Shown here piece by piece: positions 52,234 to 64,000 of a stretch of DNA of 64,000 bases. The stretch covers positions 2,046,001 through 2,110,000 of the forward strand of contig NZ_LR134355.1 in assembly GCF_900637205.1 (NCBI RefSeq), written 5' to 3'. A model generated the notes under the pieces. That model did not search any database. It was not told the origin of the DNA and saw nothing but the letters and a program-made list of their open reading frames with translations. The first letter of the stretch is position 1. Every line of letters begins with the position of its first letter. The DNA is from Mycolicibacterium chitae. Lineage in GTDB: Bacteria; Actinomycetota; Actinomycetes; Mycobacteriales; Mycobacteriaceae. The translations under genes and the position numbers were made by a program.

Positions 52234-53472
52234 ATGCAATCGTGGTCGGCCGCTTCAGTTCCGGAGTTGCCCGGTCGGGCACCGCAGTTGCGACTGTTCG
52301 ACAGCGCGGACCGGCAGGTGCGTCCCGTCGCGCCGGGCCCCACGGCCACCATGTACGTCTGCGGCATCACCCCGTACGACGCCACCCACCTCGGGCACGC
52401 CGCGACGTATCTGGCCTTCGATCTGGTGTACCGGATGTGGCTGGATTCCGGGCATCAGGTGCACTACGTGCAGAACATCACCGACATCGACGATCCGCTG
52501 TTCGAGCGGGCCGACCGGGACGGCATCCACTGGCGCGACCTCGGCGACCGCGAGACCCAGCTGTTCCGCGAGGACATGAGCGCGCTGCGGGTGCTGCCGC
52601 CGCAGGACTACGTCGCGGCCACCGACGCCATCGACGAGGTCATCGAACTCGTCGAGAAGATGCTGGCCTCCGGCGCGGCCTACACCGTCGACGACGCCGA
52701 GTTCCCCGACGTCTACTTCCGGGCCGACGCCACCGAGCAGTTCGGCTACGAGTCCGGCTACGACCAGGACACCATGCGCGCGCTGTTCGCCGAGCGCGGC
52801 GGGGACCCCGACCGGGCCGGCAAGGCCGATCCGCTCGACGCGCTGGTGTGGCGGGCCGCCCGCGAGGGTGAGCCCAGCTGGGAGTCGCCGTTCGGTCCGG
52901 GCCGGCCGGGCTGGCACGTCGAGTGTTCGGCCATCGCGCTGACGCGCCTGGGCATGGGTTTCGACGTGCAGGGCGGCGGCAGCGACCTGATCTTCCCGCA
53001 CCACGAGTTCTCGGCCGCGCACGCCGAATCGGTCACCGAGCAGCGCCGGTTCGCGCGCCACTACGTCCACGCCGGGATGATCGGCTGGGACGGCGAGAAG
53101 ATGTCCAAGAGCCTGGGCAACCTGGTGCTGGTCTCGAAGCTGCGCGCCGACGGGGTGGACCCGGGCGCCATCCGGCTCGGGCTGTTCGCGGGGCATTACC
53201 GCACCGACCGGTTCTGGAGCCCGCAGGTGCTCGCCGACGCGCAGCAGCGGCTGGCCCGCTGGCGCGAGGCCGTCGCGCTGCCCGCCGGTCCCGACGCCGC
53301 CGACGTGCTCGCGCGGGTGCGGCGCTACCTGGCCGACGACCTGGACACCCCCGGGGCGCTGACGGCCCTGGACGGCTGGTGTACCGACGCGCTGGAGTAC
53401 GGCGGCCACGACGAGCAGGCACCCAAGTTGGTGGCCACCGCGGTCGACGCGCTGCTCGGTATCGCGCTCTAG
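52234..53472 (+). CDS. mshC: L-cysteine:1D-myo-inosityl 2-amino-2-deoxy-alpha-D-glucopyranoside ligase MshC
   Basis: 412 residues. A cysteinyl-tRNA synthetase relative with [21 protein letters not shown] (zinc Cys, HIGH-like HLGH), [15 protein letters not shown], the second zinc part [23 protein letters not shown] and KMSKS. It lacks the anticodon-binding domain and ligates cysteine to GlcN-Ins in mycothiol synthesis. Stop codon overlaps the convergent PAC2 gene by 4 bp. Confidence 0.96.
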   Translation: MQSWSAASVPELPGRAPQLRLFDSADRQVRPVAPGPTATMYVCGITPYDATHLGHAATYLAFDLVYRMWLDSGHQVHYVQNITDIDDPLFERADRDGIHWRDLGDRETQLFREDMSALRVLPPQDYVAATDAIDEVIELVEKMLASGAAYTVDDAEFPDVYFRADATEQFGYESGYDQDTMRALFAERGGDPDRAGKADPLDALVWRAAREGEPSWESPFGPGRPGWHVECSAIALTRLGMGFDVQGGGSDLIFPHHEFSAAHAESVTEQRRFARHYVHAGMIGWDGEKMSKSLGNLVLVSKLRADGVDPGAIRLGLFAGHYRTDRFWSPQVLADAQQRLARWREAVALPAGPDAADVLARVRRYLADDLDTPGALTALDGWCTDALEYGGHDEQAPKLVATAVDALLGIAL

Positions 53473-54362
53473 CGCCCGAACCCGGGGCTGCCGCCGGGGC
53501 CGCGCCGCCGCAGGTAGCGCTCGAACTCCGCGGCCAGGGCGTCGCCGTCGATCTTGCCCAGCGCCTCGTGCAGGTCCACCTCGGCGTCGCCGCGCTCCTC
53601 CAGCGACGCGACGTACTCGGCGACCTCGTCGTCCTCGGCGGTCATCTCGGTGACGGCCTGTTCCCATTCCTCGGCCTGCTGCGGCAGGTCCGCCAGCGGC
53701 ACCTCGATGTCGAGGACGTCCTCGACCCGGCGCAGCAGCGCCACGGTGGCCTTCGGGTTCGGCGGATGGGACACGTAGTGGGGGACCGCGGCCCAGAACG
53801 TCACCGCGGGGATGCCCGCGGCCACGCACGCGTCCTGGAACACCCCGGCGATGCCGGTCGGCCCCTCGTAGCGGGTCTCCTCGAGGCCGAAGTACTGGGC
53901 CGAGTTCGACGAGTACGCCGCGCCCGACACCGGAACCGGGCGGGTGTGCGGCGTGTCGGCCAGCAACGCGCCGAGGATGACCACGGTGTCCACGTCGAGT
54001 TTCTCGGCGATCCCCAACAGTTCGGCGCAGAACGACCGCCACCGCATGTTGGGTTCGACGCCGTGCATCAGCACGATGTCGCGCTCGCTGCCGGGCGGGC
54101 GGCAGTGCGAGACCCGCATCGACGGCCAGACCAACTCCCTGGTCACGCCGTCGAGCTGCCGGATCACCGGGCGGTTGACCTGGTAGTCGTAGTACGACTC
54201 GTCGTCGATGTCCACGATCGCCGACGCCTCCCAGATGGCGTCGAGGTGCGCAACGGCGTCGCTGGCCGCATCGCCGGCATCGTTCCAGCCTTCGAAGGCC
54301 GCCACAATGATGGTGTTGTGGAGTTCGGGCAGATCAACTCTGCGGGAATCCGGCGAGGTCAC
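53469..54362 (-). CDS. PAC2 family protein (Rv2125-like)
   Basis: 297 residues from GTG. Begins with [22 protein letters not shown], the PAC2 signature, and keeps [21 protein letters not shown] and [33 protein letters not shown]2 proteins act as proteasome-assembly chaperones in archaea and eukaryotes; in mycobacteria, which have a proteasome, the role is not settled. C-terminal ~60 residues are acidic and helical. TACGCT 6 nt before the GTG suggests a leaderless start. Confidence 0.87.
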   Translation of the reverse strand: MTSPDSRRVDLPELHNTIIVAAFEGWNDAGDAASDAVAHLDAIWEASAIVDIDDESYYDYQVNRPVIRQLDGVTRELVWPSMRVSHCRPPGSERDIVLMHGVEPNMRWRSFCAELLGIAEKLDVDTVVILGALLADTPHTRPVPVSGAAYSSNSAQYFGLEETRYEGPTGIAGVFQDACVAAGIPAVTFWAAVPHYVSHPPNPKATVALLRRVEDVLDIEVPLADLPQQAEEWEQAVTEMTAEDDEVAEYVASLEERGDAEVDLHEALGKIDGDALAAEFERYLRRRGPGGSPGFGR

Positions 54363-54368
54363 CAACCC

Positions 54369-54374
54369 AGCGTA
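54369..54374 (-). promoter_or_regulatory. -10 box (TACGCT) for the PAC2 gene
   Basis: Minus-strand TACGCT with 6 nt to the GTG at 54362; leaderless geometry. Confidence 0.45.
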
Positions 54375-54449
54375 CGACCTCGGGCCGGAAATACGCCCAC
54401 GAGCAACACCCTGGCTGTGGGGTGTCCCGACGACGAACCGGTGACCACG

Positions 54450-54455
54450 TAGACT
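54450..54455 (+). promoter_or_regulatory. -10 box (TAGACT) for metH
   Basis: TAGACT predicts an RNA start at about 54461-54463, which coincides with the first base of the predicted SAH aptamer. A leader of ~100 nt results. Confidence 0.55.
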
Positions 54456-54460
54456 TTTTG

Positions 54461-54540
54461 GGTCGAGAGGCGTTGCAACGGTTATTCGGGGCGGGCACCC
54501 GTAATATCCGCCACGCTCGGCAGAGTCAAGGACGCCTTCC
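54461..54540 (+). ncRNA. Predicted S-adenosylhomocysteine (SAH) riboswitch upstream of metH
   Basis: Elements are in the SAH aptamer order: P1 5' GTCGAG (54462-54467), P4 5' AGGCGT (54468-54473), then TGCAAC, a P2 hairpin with GGCGG (54490-54494) and CCGCC (54508-54512), CACGCTCGG carrying P1 3' CTCGGC (54516-54521), and P4 3' ACGCCT (54532-54537). P4 pairs perfectly over 6 bp, closing the pseudoknot. CCTTCC right after could instead pair with the GGGAGG ribosome site, suggesting SAH frees translation. SAH riboswitches are known to control SAH-recycling genes including metH. Confidence 0.8.
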
Positions 54541-54558
54541 GTCATGGGAGGGAGTTGC

Positions 54559-58323
<3,765 letters not shown>

Positions 58324-58353
58324 CCGGCCCGTTTTTCGAGAAAGTGATGCGGG

Positions 58354-59157
58354 TCAGCCGAACACCGCGGCGTTGCGCGCCGCCCACTGGGCGACCGACT
58401 CGGCCGGAGTGCCGGTCAGCTCGGCCACCAGGGCGTTGGCCTGCTGCGGTCGGTCGATGCCCTTCGCGATCTCATCGAGATACCAGCGCGCGTACTCACC
58501 CATGGCGGGGCGCAACGCCGCCTCGCCGTCGGCACGGCTGCACTGCTCGCACGCGACGGCCACCCCGACGCCCACACCGACCTGCTCGGCGATCTGCGCG
58601 CGGGTCAGCGCCACCGGCCCGGTGATCGGATACATCTTCCCGTGATGCGCGTCGTCGGGGTCGACCAGCAGTGTCGCCGCCACGCGTGCGATGTCGTCCA
58701 TCGAGATCGGCGCCTCGACCACCGAGGGATAGGGATCCCGGACCGTGCGGGTGGTCCTGATCTGGTCGGCCCAGATGGTGAAGTTGTCAGTGAACTCGCC
58801 CGGCCCGAGCTGGGTGTGCGTCAGCCCCGAGGCGGTGACCTTGTCGGCGTGTTCCTGCCAGTCGCCCGCGCCCGACAGGGCCACCACGTAGTCCACTTTC
58901 GCGCTCTTGACCATCTCCAGCGTGGTGTCCAGCGTCGCCGGCAGCGGCGCCAGATACATCCGTTCCACGCCGTCAAGTGCGGCCGGCAGCGATTCGGGCG
59001 CTCCGAGATACCCCGTGATCGCTGTCACCCCGTCGGGCAGATCTGCCTTGCGCGGGTTTCTGATCAGCGCGCGGATGTCTTTGGCGCCCAGCTCAATCAA
59101 ATGGTCCACCACGCGTCGGCCGATGTTGCCGGTGGCGCCGGTCACAAGTATCGCCAT
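58354..59157 (-). CDS. NmrA-like NAD(P)-binding oxidoreductase
   Basis: 267 residues. Rossmann motif VTGATGNIGRRVVDHL at the N-terminus and RALIRNPRKADLP next, as in NmrA/atypical SDR proteins and azoreductase-like quinone reductases. No SDR Tyr-x-x-x-Lys is seen, so it may bind rather than reduce a substrate. Two Cys (CEQC) around residue 211 form a CxxC. Start ATG supported by TACCGT-N7-ATG. Ends 30 nt from the metH stop. Substrate unknown. Confidence 0.82.
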   Translation of the reverse strand: MAILVTGATGNIGRRVVDHLIELGAKDIRALIRNPRKADLPDGVTAITGYLGAPESLPAALDGVERMYLAPLPATLDTTLEMVKSAKVDYVVALSGAGDWQEHADKVTASGLTHTQLGPGEFTDNFTIWADQIRTTRTVRDPYPSVVEAPISMDDIARVAATLLVDPDDAHHGKMYPITGPVALTRAQIAEQVGVGVGVAVACEQCSRADGEAALRPAMGEYARWYLDEIAKGIDRPQQANALVAELTGTPAESVAQWAARNAAVFG

Positions 59158-59164
59158 GCCCTCC

Positions 59165-59170
59165 ACGGTA
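59165..59170 (-). promoter_or_regulatory. -10 box (TACCGT) for the NmrA-like gene
   Basis: Minus-strand TACCGT, exactly 7 nt, ATG at 59157: leaderless geometry. The spacer GGAGGGC looks like a ribosome site but is too close to the ATG to act as one. Confidence 0.55.
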
Positions 59171-59233
59171 ATCAGGGCGACCGACGCCGCGAGGATTTCG
59201 GCTTCCGCGGGCTTCGATGAGACAATCGCCGGT

Positions 59234-59914
59234 ATGCGCGCTGTGCTCTGGGACATGGACGGCACGCTCGTCGACTCCGAAAAGCTCTGGGATGAGGCCC
59301 TGCAGGAGTTCTACCGGCGCCACGACCGGGAGATGAGCCAGGAGTTGCGCAACTCGACCGTCGGCGGCTCCAGCGATTCGGTCGTCGCGATCATCTACGC
59401 GGATCTCGGGCTGGCCCCCGACCCCGTGCACATGGCGCAAACCGCGGACTGGATGCACGACTACGTCGGCGAGCTGTTCGAGACCGGCCTGCCGTGGTGT
59501 GCCGGCGCCCAAGAGATATTGGATGCGCTCACCGCGGCCGAGGTGCCGATGGCGCTGGTGACCAACACCCGCCGCGACCTCACCGAGAAGGCGCTCAACA
59601 GCATTGGCCGCCATTATTTTTCGGTGTCGGTCTGCGGTGACGAGGTGCCCAGCGGCAAACCGGCGCCGGACCCGTACCTGCGCGCGGCGCACCTGCTCGG
59701 CCTCGACCCGGGGCACTGCCTGGCCATCGAGGACTCGGTGACCGGCACCGAGGCGGCCGAGGACGCGGGTTGCCCGGTGATCGTGGTGCCCAACGAGGTG
59801 GCGGTGCCCAGCAGCCTCCGTCGTCGCCACGTCGACTCGCTGCGCGAACTGTCCGTCGCGGACCTGCGCACGGTGCACGCCGAACTCGACCGGCACGTGC
59901 GCAAAGCCGGCTGA
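59234..59914 (+). CDS. HAD-superfamily phosphatase (beta-phosphoglucomutase-like)
   Basis: 226 residues. Motif I is LWDMDGTLVDSEKLW (nucleophile Asp8 or 9 region), motif II LVTNTRR, motif III GKPAPDPYL, motif IV AIEDSVTGTEAAEDAG. The helical cap sits between motifs I and II, as in sugar-phosphate phosphatases of this class. The substrate cannot be told. GACAAT, 7 nt, ATG suggests a leaderless start. Divergent from the NmrA-like gene with a 76-nt gap. Confidence 0.88.
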   Translation: MRAVLWDMDGTLVDSEKLWDEALQEFYRRHDREMSQELRNSTVGGSSDSVVAIIYADLGLAPDPVHMAQTADWMHDYVGELFETGLPWCAGAQEILDALTAAEVPMALVTNTRRDLTEKALNSIGRHYFSVSVCGDEVPSGKPAPDPYLRAAHLLGLDPGHCLAIEDSVTGTEAAEDAGCPVIVVPNEVAVPSSLRRRHVDSLRELSVADLRTVHAELDRHVRKAG

Positions 59915-59952
59915 GGCGTCTGGCCGCGCCGACCCGCCCCCTGGTGCTTAAA

Positions 59953-59968
59953 TGTGATGAGCATCACG
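59953..59968. promoter_or_regulatory. CRP-like site before the sugar transporter
   Basis: TGTGA, six bases, TCACG: nine of ten consensus positions. The core GTGATG-AG-CATCAC is a perfect palindrome. It lies 27 bp upstream of the ATG at 59996 and would be coding if an earlier start were used, so it supports that start. Confidence 0.6.
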
Positions 59969-59995
59969 CATTTGGCGTCGGCGGAAGGGATTCGG

Positions 59996-61438
59996 ATGTC
60001 CGAGCGCGCGGTCGGTGACGAGCAGTTCGCCAGCGGGCAGAGCGCCGTTCGAATAGCGTCGGTGGCCGCGCTGGGCGGTCTGCTGTTCGGTTACGACAGC
60101 GCGGTGATCAACGGCGCGGTCGACGCCATCCAGAAGCACTTCGAGATCGGTAACGCCTCACTGGGTTTCGCGGTCGCCTCGGCGCTGCTGGGCGCGGCGG
60201 CCGGCGCGATGACCGCGGGTCGGCTCGCCGACCGGATCGGCCGCCTGGCGGTGATGAAGATCGCCGCGGTGCTGTTCCTGCTCAGCGCCATCGGCACGGG
60301 CCTGGCGACCGGCATCTGGATGATCGTGCTGTTCCGGATCGTCGGCGGCATCGGCGTCGGCGTGGCTTCGGTGATCGCGCCCGCCTACATCGCCGAGGTG
60401 TCGCCGCCGCACATCCGCGGCCGGCTCGGATCGCTGCAGCAACTGGCCATCGTCTCCGGCATCTTCCTGTCGCTGGCGGTCGACTGGCTGCTCGCGCACC
60501 TGGCCGGGGGATCGGATCAGGAGCTGTGGCTGGGCATGGCGGCCTGGCGGTGGATGTTCCTGATGATGGCGGTGCCCGCGATCGTCTACGGCGCGCTGGC
60601 TTACACCATCCCCGAGTCTCCCCGCTATCTTGTTGCCACCCACCGGATCCCGGAGGCGCGCCGGGTGCTGACCCGACTGCTGGGCACCAAGAACCTGGAG
60701 ATCACCATCAACCGCATCCAGGAGACCCTGGAGCGGGAGGACAAGCCGTCGTGGCGGGATCTGCGCAAGCCCACCGGCGGGCTCTACGGCATCGTCTGGG
60801 TGGGCCTGGGCCTGTCGATCTTCCAGCAGTTCGTCGGCATCAACGTGATCTTCTACTACTCCAACGTGCTGTGGCAGGCGGTCGGCTTCGACGAGAGTTC
60901 GTCGTTCACCATCACCGTCATCACCTCGGTGGTCAACATCCTGACGACGCTGATCGCCATCGCGCTGATCGACAAGGTCGGCCGCAAGCCGCTGCTGCTG
61001 ATCGGCTCGTCGGGCATGGCGATCACGCTGGCCACCATGGCGGTCATCTTCGCCAGCGCCCCGGTGGTCGACGGCCAGCCGAACCTCGAGGGCGCCGCCG
61101 GACCGATCGCGCTGGTGGCCGCCAACCTGTTCGTCGTGGCGTTCGGCATGTCGTGGGGTCCGGTGGTCTGGGTGCTGCTCGGCGAGATGTTCCCGAACCG
61201 GATCCGCGCCGCGGCGCTCGGACTGGCCGCGGCCGGTCAGTGGACCGCGAACTGGCTGATCACCGTGACGTTCCCCGAGTTGCGCAACTTCCTGGGCGCG
61301 GCCTACGGCTTCTACGCGCTGTGCGCGGTGCTGTCGCTGCTGTTCGTGTGGCGTTTCGTGCGCGAAACCAAGGGCGTGTCGCTGGAGGACATGCACTCCG
61401 AGTTGTTGCGGGAGGGGCAGCCGGAGAACAAGGCCTGA
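59996..61438 (+). CDS. Sugar:H+ symporter, MFS sugar-porter family
   Basis: 480 residues, twelve membrane helices. Sugar-porter signatures: [15 protein letters not shown] in helix 1, [53 protein letters not shown] in helix 7, GRKPLLL and a late [11 protein letters not shown]. Likely a pentose or glucose importer; the exact sugar is unknown. GGAAGGG lies 6 nt before the ATG. The CRP-like palindrome just upstream suggests cAMP-linked control. Confidence 0.92.
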   Translation: MSERAVGDEQFASGQSAVRIASVAALGGLLFGYDSAVINGAVDAIQKHFEIGNASLGFAVASALLGAAAGAMTAGRLADRIGRLAVMKIAAVLFLLSAIGTGLATGIWMIVLFRIVGGIGVGVASVIAPAYIAEVSPPHIRGRLGSLQQLAIVSGIFLSLAVDWLLAHLAGGSDQELWLGMAAWRWMFLMMAVPAIVYGALAYTIPESPRYLVATHRIPEARRVLTRLLGTKNLEITINRIQETLEREDKPSWRDLRKPTGGLYGIVWVGLGLSIFQQFVGINVIFYYSNVLWQAVGFDESSSFTITVITSVVNILTTLIAIALIDKVGRKPLLLIGSSGMAITLATMAVIFASAPVVDGQPNLEGAAGPIALVAANLFVVAFGMSWGPVVWVLLGEMFPNRIRAAALGLAAAGQWTANWLITVTFPELRNFLGAAYGFYALCAVLSLLFVWRFVRETKGVSLEDMHSELLREGQPENKA

Positions 61439-61466
61439 CCGGCCAGCCGCCGGGCCGCGCGCGGGC

Positions 61467-61748
61467 ATGAAAGAATCACTGTCCGTGAAGACGTTCGAGG
61501 AGCTGTTTGCCGAGCTGGGCGAACGTGCGCGCACCCGACCGACCGGAAGTGCCACCGTGGCCGCGCTGGACGCGGGGGTGCACACCATCGGCAAGAAGGT
61601 CCTCGAGGAGGCCGGCGAGGTCTGGCTGGCCGCCGAACACGAGTCCGACGACGCGCTGGCCGAGGAGATCAGCCAGTTGTTCTACTGGGCCCAGGTGCTG
61701 ATGCTGGCGCGCGGGCTGACCCTCGATGACGTGTACCGGAAGCTGTGA
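61467..61748 (+). CDS. hisE: Phosphoribosyl-ATP diphosphatase HisE
   Basis: 93 residues, all-alpha MazG-like fold. Conserved metal-binding acids are in [32 protein letters not shown]. It hydrolyses PR-ATP to PR-AMP, the second step of histidine synthesis. Starts [10 protein letters not shown], like the M. tuberculosis protein. The stop overlaps the GTGA start region of hisG, giving the usual hisE-hisG coupling. Confidence 0.96.
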   Translation: MKESLSVKTFEELFAELGERARTRPTGSATVAALDAGVHTIGKKVLEEAGEVWLAAEHESDDALAEEISQLFYWAQVLMLARGLTLDDVYRKL

Positions 61749-61753
61749 CTGAA

Positions 61754-62599
61754 ATGCTGCGAGTAGCCGTACCCAACAAGGGTGCCCTGAGCGAATCGGC
61801 CGCCGAGATCCTGTCGGAGGCCGGCTACCGCCGTCGCACCGACCCCAAGGATCTGACGGTCATCGACCCGGCCAACCAGGTCGAGTTCTTCTTCCTGCGG
61901 CCCAAGGACATTGCCATCTACGTGGCCTCCGGCCAGTTGGATCTCGGCATCACCGGCCGCGACCTGGCCGCCGAATCCGGTGCCCCGGTGGTGGAGCGGT
62001 TGGCGCTGGGCTTCGGCTACTCGACGTTCCGCTACGCCGCGCCCGCGGGCCAGGACTGGTCGGTGGATCAGCTCGCGGGCAAGCGGATCGCCACGGCCTA
62101 CCCGAACCTGGTCCGGAAGAACCTGGCGGACAAGGGGATCGAGGCCACCGTCATCCGCCTCGACGGCGCCGTGGAGATCTCGATCCAGCTCGGGGTGGCC
62201 GACGCCATCGCCGACGTCGTCGGCTCCGGGCGCACGCTGCGCCAGCACGACCTGGTGGCCTTCGGTGAGACCCTGTGCGATTCGGAGGCGGTGCTCATCG
62301 AGGCCGCCGACCGCCCCGCCGAGCGGGCCCGCGACCAGCTGACCAAGCGGGTCCAGGGCGTGGTGTTCGGCCAGCAGTACCTGATGCTCGACTACGACTG
62401 CCCGCGCGCGGTGTTGGACGACGCCATGGCGGTCACCCCGGGCCTGGAGTCGCCGACCATCGCCCCGCTGGCCGACCCGGACTGGGTGGCGGTGCGGGCG
62501 CTGGTGCCGCGCAAGTCCGTCAACTCGATCATGGACGAACTCGGCGCCATCGGAGCCAAGGCGATCTTGGCGTCCGACATCAGGTTCTGCCGCATCTGA
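61754..62599 (+). CDS. hisG: ATP phosphoribosyltransferase HisG (long form)
   Basis: 281 residues from ATG ([10 protein letters not shown] as in M. tuberculosis); GTG at 61745, within a GTGA overlap with hisE, would add three residues. Catalyses the first committed step of histidine synthesis. [22 protein letters not shown] and the PRPP loop [15 protein letters not shown] are present. The last ~75 residues ([26 protein letters not shown]) form the regulatory domain for histidine feedback, which defines the hexameric long form. Confidence 0.96.
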   Translation: MLRVAVPNKGALSESAAEILSEAGYRRRTDPKDLTVIDPANQVEFFFLRPKDIAIYVASGQLDLGITGRDLAAESGAPVVERLALGFGYSTFRYAAPAGQDWSVDQLAGKRIATAYPNLVRKNLADKGIEATVIRLDGAVEISIQLGVADAIADVVGSGRTLRQHDLVAFGETLCDSEAVLIEAADRPAERARDQLTKRVQGVVFGQQYLMLDYDCPRAVLDDAMAVTPGLESPTIAPLADPDWVAVRALVPRKSVNSIMDELGAIGAKAILASDIRFCRI

Positions 62600-62605
62600 A
62601 CGTGT

Positions 62606-62611
62606 TAGCGT
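62606..62611 (+). promoter_or_regulatory. -10 box (TAGCGT) for the DUF4126 gene
   Basis: TAGCGT ends 6 nt before the GTG at 62618, fitting a leaderless mRNA that starts 7 nt after the hisG stop. Confidence 0.5.
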
Positions 62612-62617
62612 CCGTCT

Positions 62618-63100
62618 GTGACGACGCACGTTCTGGTTCTTCTGCTGGCTGTGCTGATCGGCGCGGTCGCCGGGTTGCGCGCGTTCACCGCGCCCGCGGT
62701 GCTGGCCTGGGCGACGGTGTTGCAGTGGATCAACCTCGACGGGACCTGGGCCTCCTGGATGGGCAACTGGGTCGTCGTGGCCCTGCTGACCGTGCTGGCC
62801 GTCGTCGAACTGATCTCCGATCAGCTGCCCAAGACCCCGAACCGGACCGCCGCGGCGCCGTTCGCGGCGCGACTGGTCACCGGCGCGCTGTCGGGCGCGG
62901 TGCTGGGGACGGCCTGGGGGTACACCTGGGGCGGCCTCGGCGCCGGCATGATCGGCGCGGTGCTCGGCACCCTCGGCGGCTATCACCTGCGCCGCAAGCT
63001 GTCCGACCGGCAGGGCATCGATCTGCCGGTGGCCCTGACCGAGGATGTCGTCGCGGTGTTGGCCGGTTTCAGCATCGCGGCCCTGACAGCGGCGCTGTGA
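62618..63100 (+). CDS. DUF4126 membrane protein
   Basis: 160 residues from GTG. Four hydrophobic segments with Gly-rich faces (LLLAVLIGAVAGLRAFTAPA, VALLTVLAVVELISD, GALSGAVLGTAWGYTWGG, MIGAVLGTLGGYHL). The GLRAFTAPAVLAW opening and KTPNRT loop fit DUF4126. Function unknown. Its stop overlaps the following oxidoreductase as GTGA, so the pair is co-translated. Confidence 0.85.
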   Translation: MTTHVLVLLLAVLIGAVAGLRAFTAPAVLAWATVLQWINLDGTWASWMGNWVVVALLTVLAVVELISDQLPKTPNRTAAAPFAARLVTGALSGAVLGTAWGYTWGGLGAGMIGAVLGTLGGYHLRRKLSDRQGIDLPVALTEDVVAVLAGFSIAALTAAL

Positions 63101-64000
63101 CCGAGCGCTTCGACGCGATCGTCGTCGGAGCGGGACAGGCCGGCCCGCCGTTGGCCGGGCGACTGACCGAGGCCGGAAAGACGGTCGCGGTAGTCGAACG
63201 CAAACTCGTCGGCGGCACCTGTGTGAACTACGGCTGTATCCCGACCAAGACCCTGGTCGCCAGCGCGTACGCCGCGCACACCGCGCGTCGCGGCGCCGAA
63301 TACGGGGTGGGCACCGGGGACATCGCCATCGACATGGCAAAGGTGAAGGCGCGCAAGGACAAGATCATGCTCGACGACCGCCACGGTCTCGAGTCGTGGC
63401 TCGACGGCATGACCGGGTGCACCTTGATCCGCGGCCACGCCCGGTTCATCGGACCCAAGACCCTGCAGATCGACGGCGCCGACCTGGCCGTCATCGAGGC
63501 GGACCGGATCTTCCTCAACACCGGCGGGCGCGCCGTCGTCCCGGAGATTCCGGGCCTGGCGGACTGCGACTATCTGACCAACGTCGGGATACTCGAACTG
63601 GACACGGTGCCAGCGCATCTGGTGATCGTGGGCGGTAGTTACATCGCGCTGGAGTTTGCGCAGATGTACCGGCGCTTCGGTGCCGAGGTCACGGTCGTCG
63701 AACGGGGCGCGCGCCTGACCTCCCGCGAGGACGAGGACATCTCCGCGGCGATCAAGGACATCCTCGAAGCCGAGGGCATCAACGTCGTGCTCAACGCGGC
63801 CGATATGCGATTCGACCGGTGCGACAACGGGTTCGAGCTGACACTCGGCGCCGGCGCCGCACCGATTGCGGGCAGCCATCTGCTGATGGCGACCGGACGC
63901 CGACCCAACACCGACGACCTCGGACTGGAGGTGGCCGGGGTCGAGTGCGACGAGCGGGGCTACGTCAAGGTCGACGATCAGCTGCGCACCAGCGCGGATG
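63097..64000 (+). CDS. FAD-dependent pyridine nucleotide-disulfide oxidoreductase, mercuric-reductase-like (5' part)
   Basis: Runs off the right edge after 301 codons. From GTG: FAD motif AIVVGAGQAGPPLAGRL, then GGTCVNYGCIPTKTLVASA with the redox-active Cys pair, a NADH-binding GGSYIALEFAQMYRRFGAEVTVVERG, and ATGRRPNTDDLGL. This is the glutathione/mercuric reductase family. No extra N-terminal metal-binding domain of MerA is present. The dimer interface with the catalytic His lies outside the window, so the substrate is open. Confidence 0.9.
   Translation, partial: MTERFDAIVVGAGQAGPPLAGRLTEAGKTVAVVERKLVGGTCVNYGCIPTKTLVASAYAAHTARRGAEYGVGTGDIAIDMAKVKARKDKIMLDDRHGLESWLDGMTGCTLIRGHARFIGPKTLQIDGADLAVIEADRIFLNTGGRAVVPEIPGLADCDYLTNVGILELDTVPAHLVIVGGSYIALEFAQMYRRFGAEVTVVERGARLTSREDEDISAAIKDILEAEGINVVLNAADMRFDRCDNGFELTLGAGAAPIAGSHLLMATGRRPNTDDLGLEVAGVECDERGYVKVDDQLRTSAD

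Noticed and set aside
54363..54558. Cobalamin or SAM-IV riboswitch before metH
   Set aside because: No B12-box and no SAM-IV core. The helices present follow the SAH aptamer order instead.

Overview
The window is high-GC DNA with many GTG/TTG starts, dense 4-bp start/stop overlaps and TANNNT -10 boxes placed 6-8 nt before start codons. Almost every gene has a recognisable mycobacterial counterpart, in an order matching (inverted) the M. tuberculosis fadD15-to-hisG segment. PE_PGRS genes, IS6110 and parDE2, which I recall from that segment in M. tuberculosis, are absent, and a nitrate-assimilation block is present. I infer a fast-growing environmental Mycolicibacterium; the species is not determined. 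These homologies come from memory, not from a search.

Layout. 1-9.6 kb: fadD15 (5' part), two START-like proteins, an ArsA-like ATPase and its partner, a PlsC acyltransferase, a GT87 mannosyltransferase, a polytopic membrane protein, RNase AS, aroG, pknL and its DNA-binding substrate homologue. 9.6-14.4 kb: a minus-strand group (GNAT, lppM, idsA2, mptA) and a DUF3040 protein closed by a clear terminator. 14.4-35.3 kb: the division and cell-wall cluster mraZ-rsmH-ftsL-pbpB-murE-murF-mraY-murD-ftsW-murG-murC-ftsQ-ftsZ-pgeF-yggS-sepF-yggT-wag31, nearly all translationally coupled, ending in a small membrane protein. 35.3-43.1 kb: accessory block with a phosphoribosyltransferase, a mymT copper metallothionein, a pyruvate-kinase-like protein, a nitrate transporter, a fused molybdopterin/flavoprotein nitrate reductase, and tRNA-Leu(GAG). 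43.2-54.4 kb: M20 peptidase, PEBP protein, pyrD/DUF5703/lppL, uppP, the uncharacterised actinobacterial trio (histidine phosphatase, DUF3090, SCO1664-like), a META lipoprotein, cysQ, mshC and a PAC2 protein. 54.4-64 kb: metH behind a predicted SAH riboswitch, an NmrA-like oxidoreductase, a HAD phosphatase, a sugar/H+ symporter behind a CRP-like site, hisE-hisG, a DUF4126 membrane protein, and the start of a flavin disulfide oxidoreductase.

Functionally the centre of the window makes and places peptidoglycan: Mur ligases and MraY build lipid II, FtsW/PbpB polymerise it, and FtsZ, SepF, FtsQ, FtsL and Wag31 position it. UppP recycles its lipid carrier. Envelope mannosyltransferases and a polyprenyl synthase flank it. 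The most notable regulatory elements are five 10-bp-phased TGG repeats before mraZ, a perfect 17-nt palindrome before wag31, a pseudoknot matching the SAH aptamer before metH, a GlnR-like box before the nitrate operon and two CRP-like sites.
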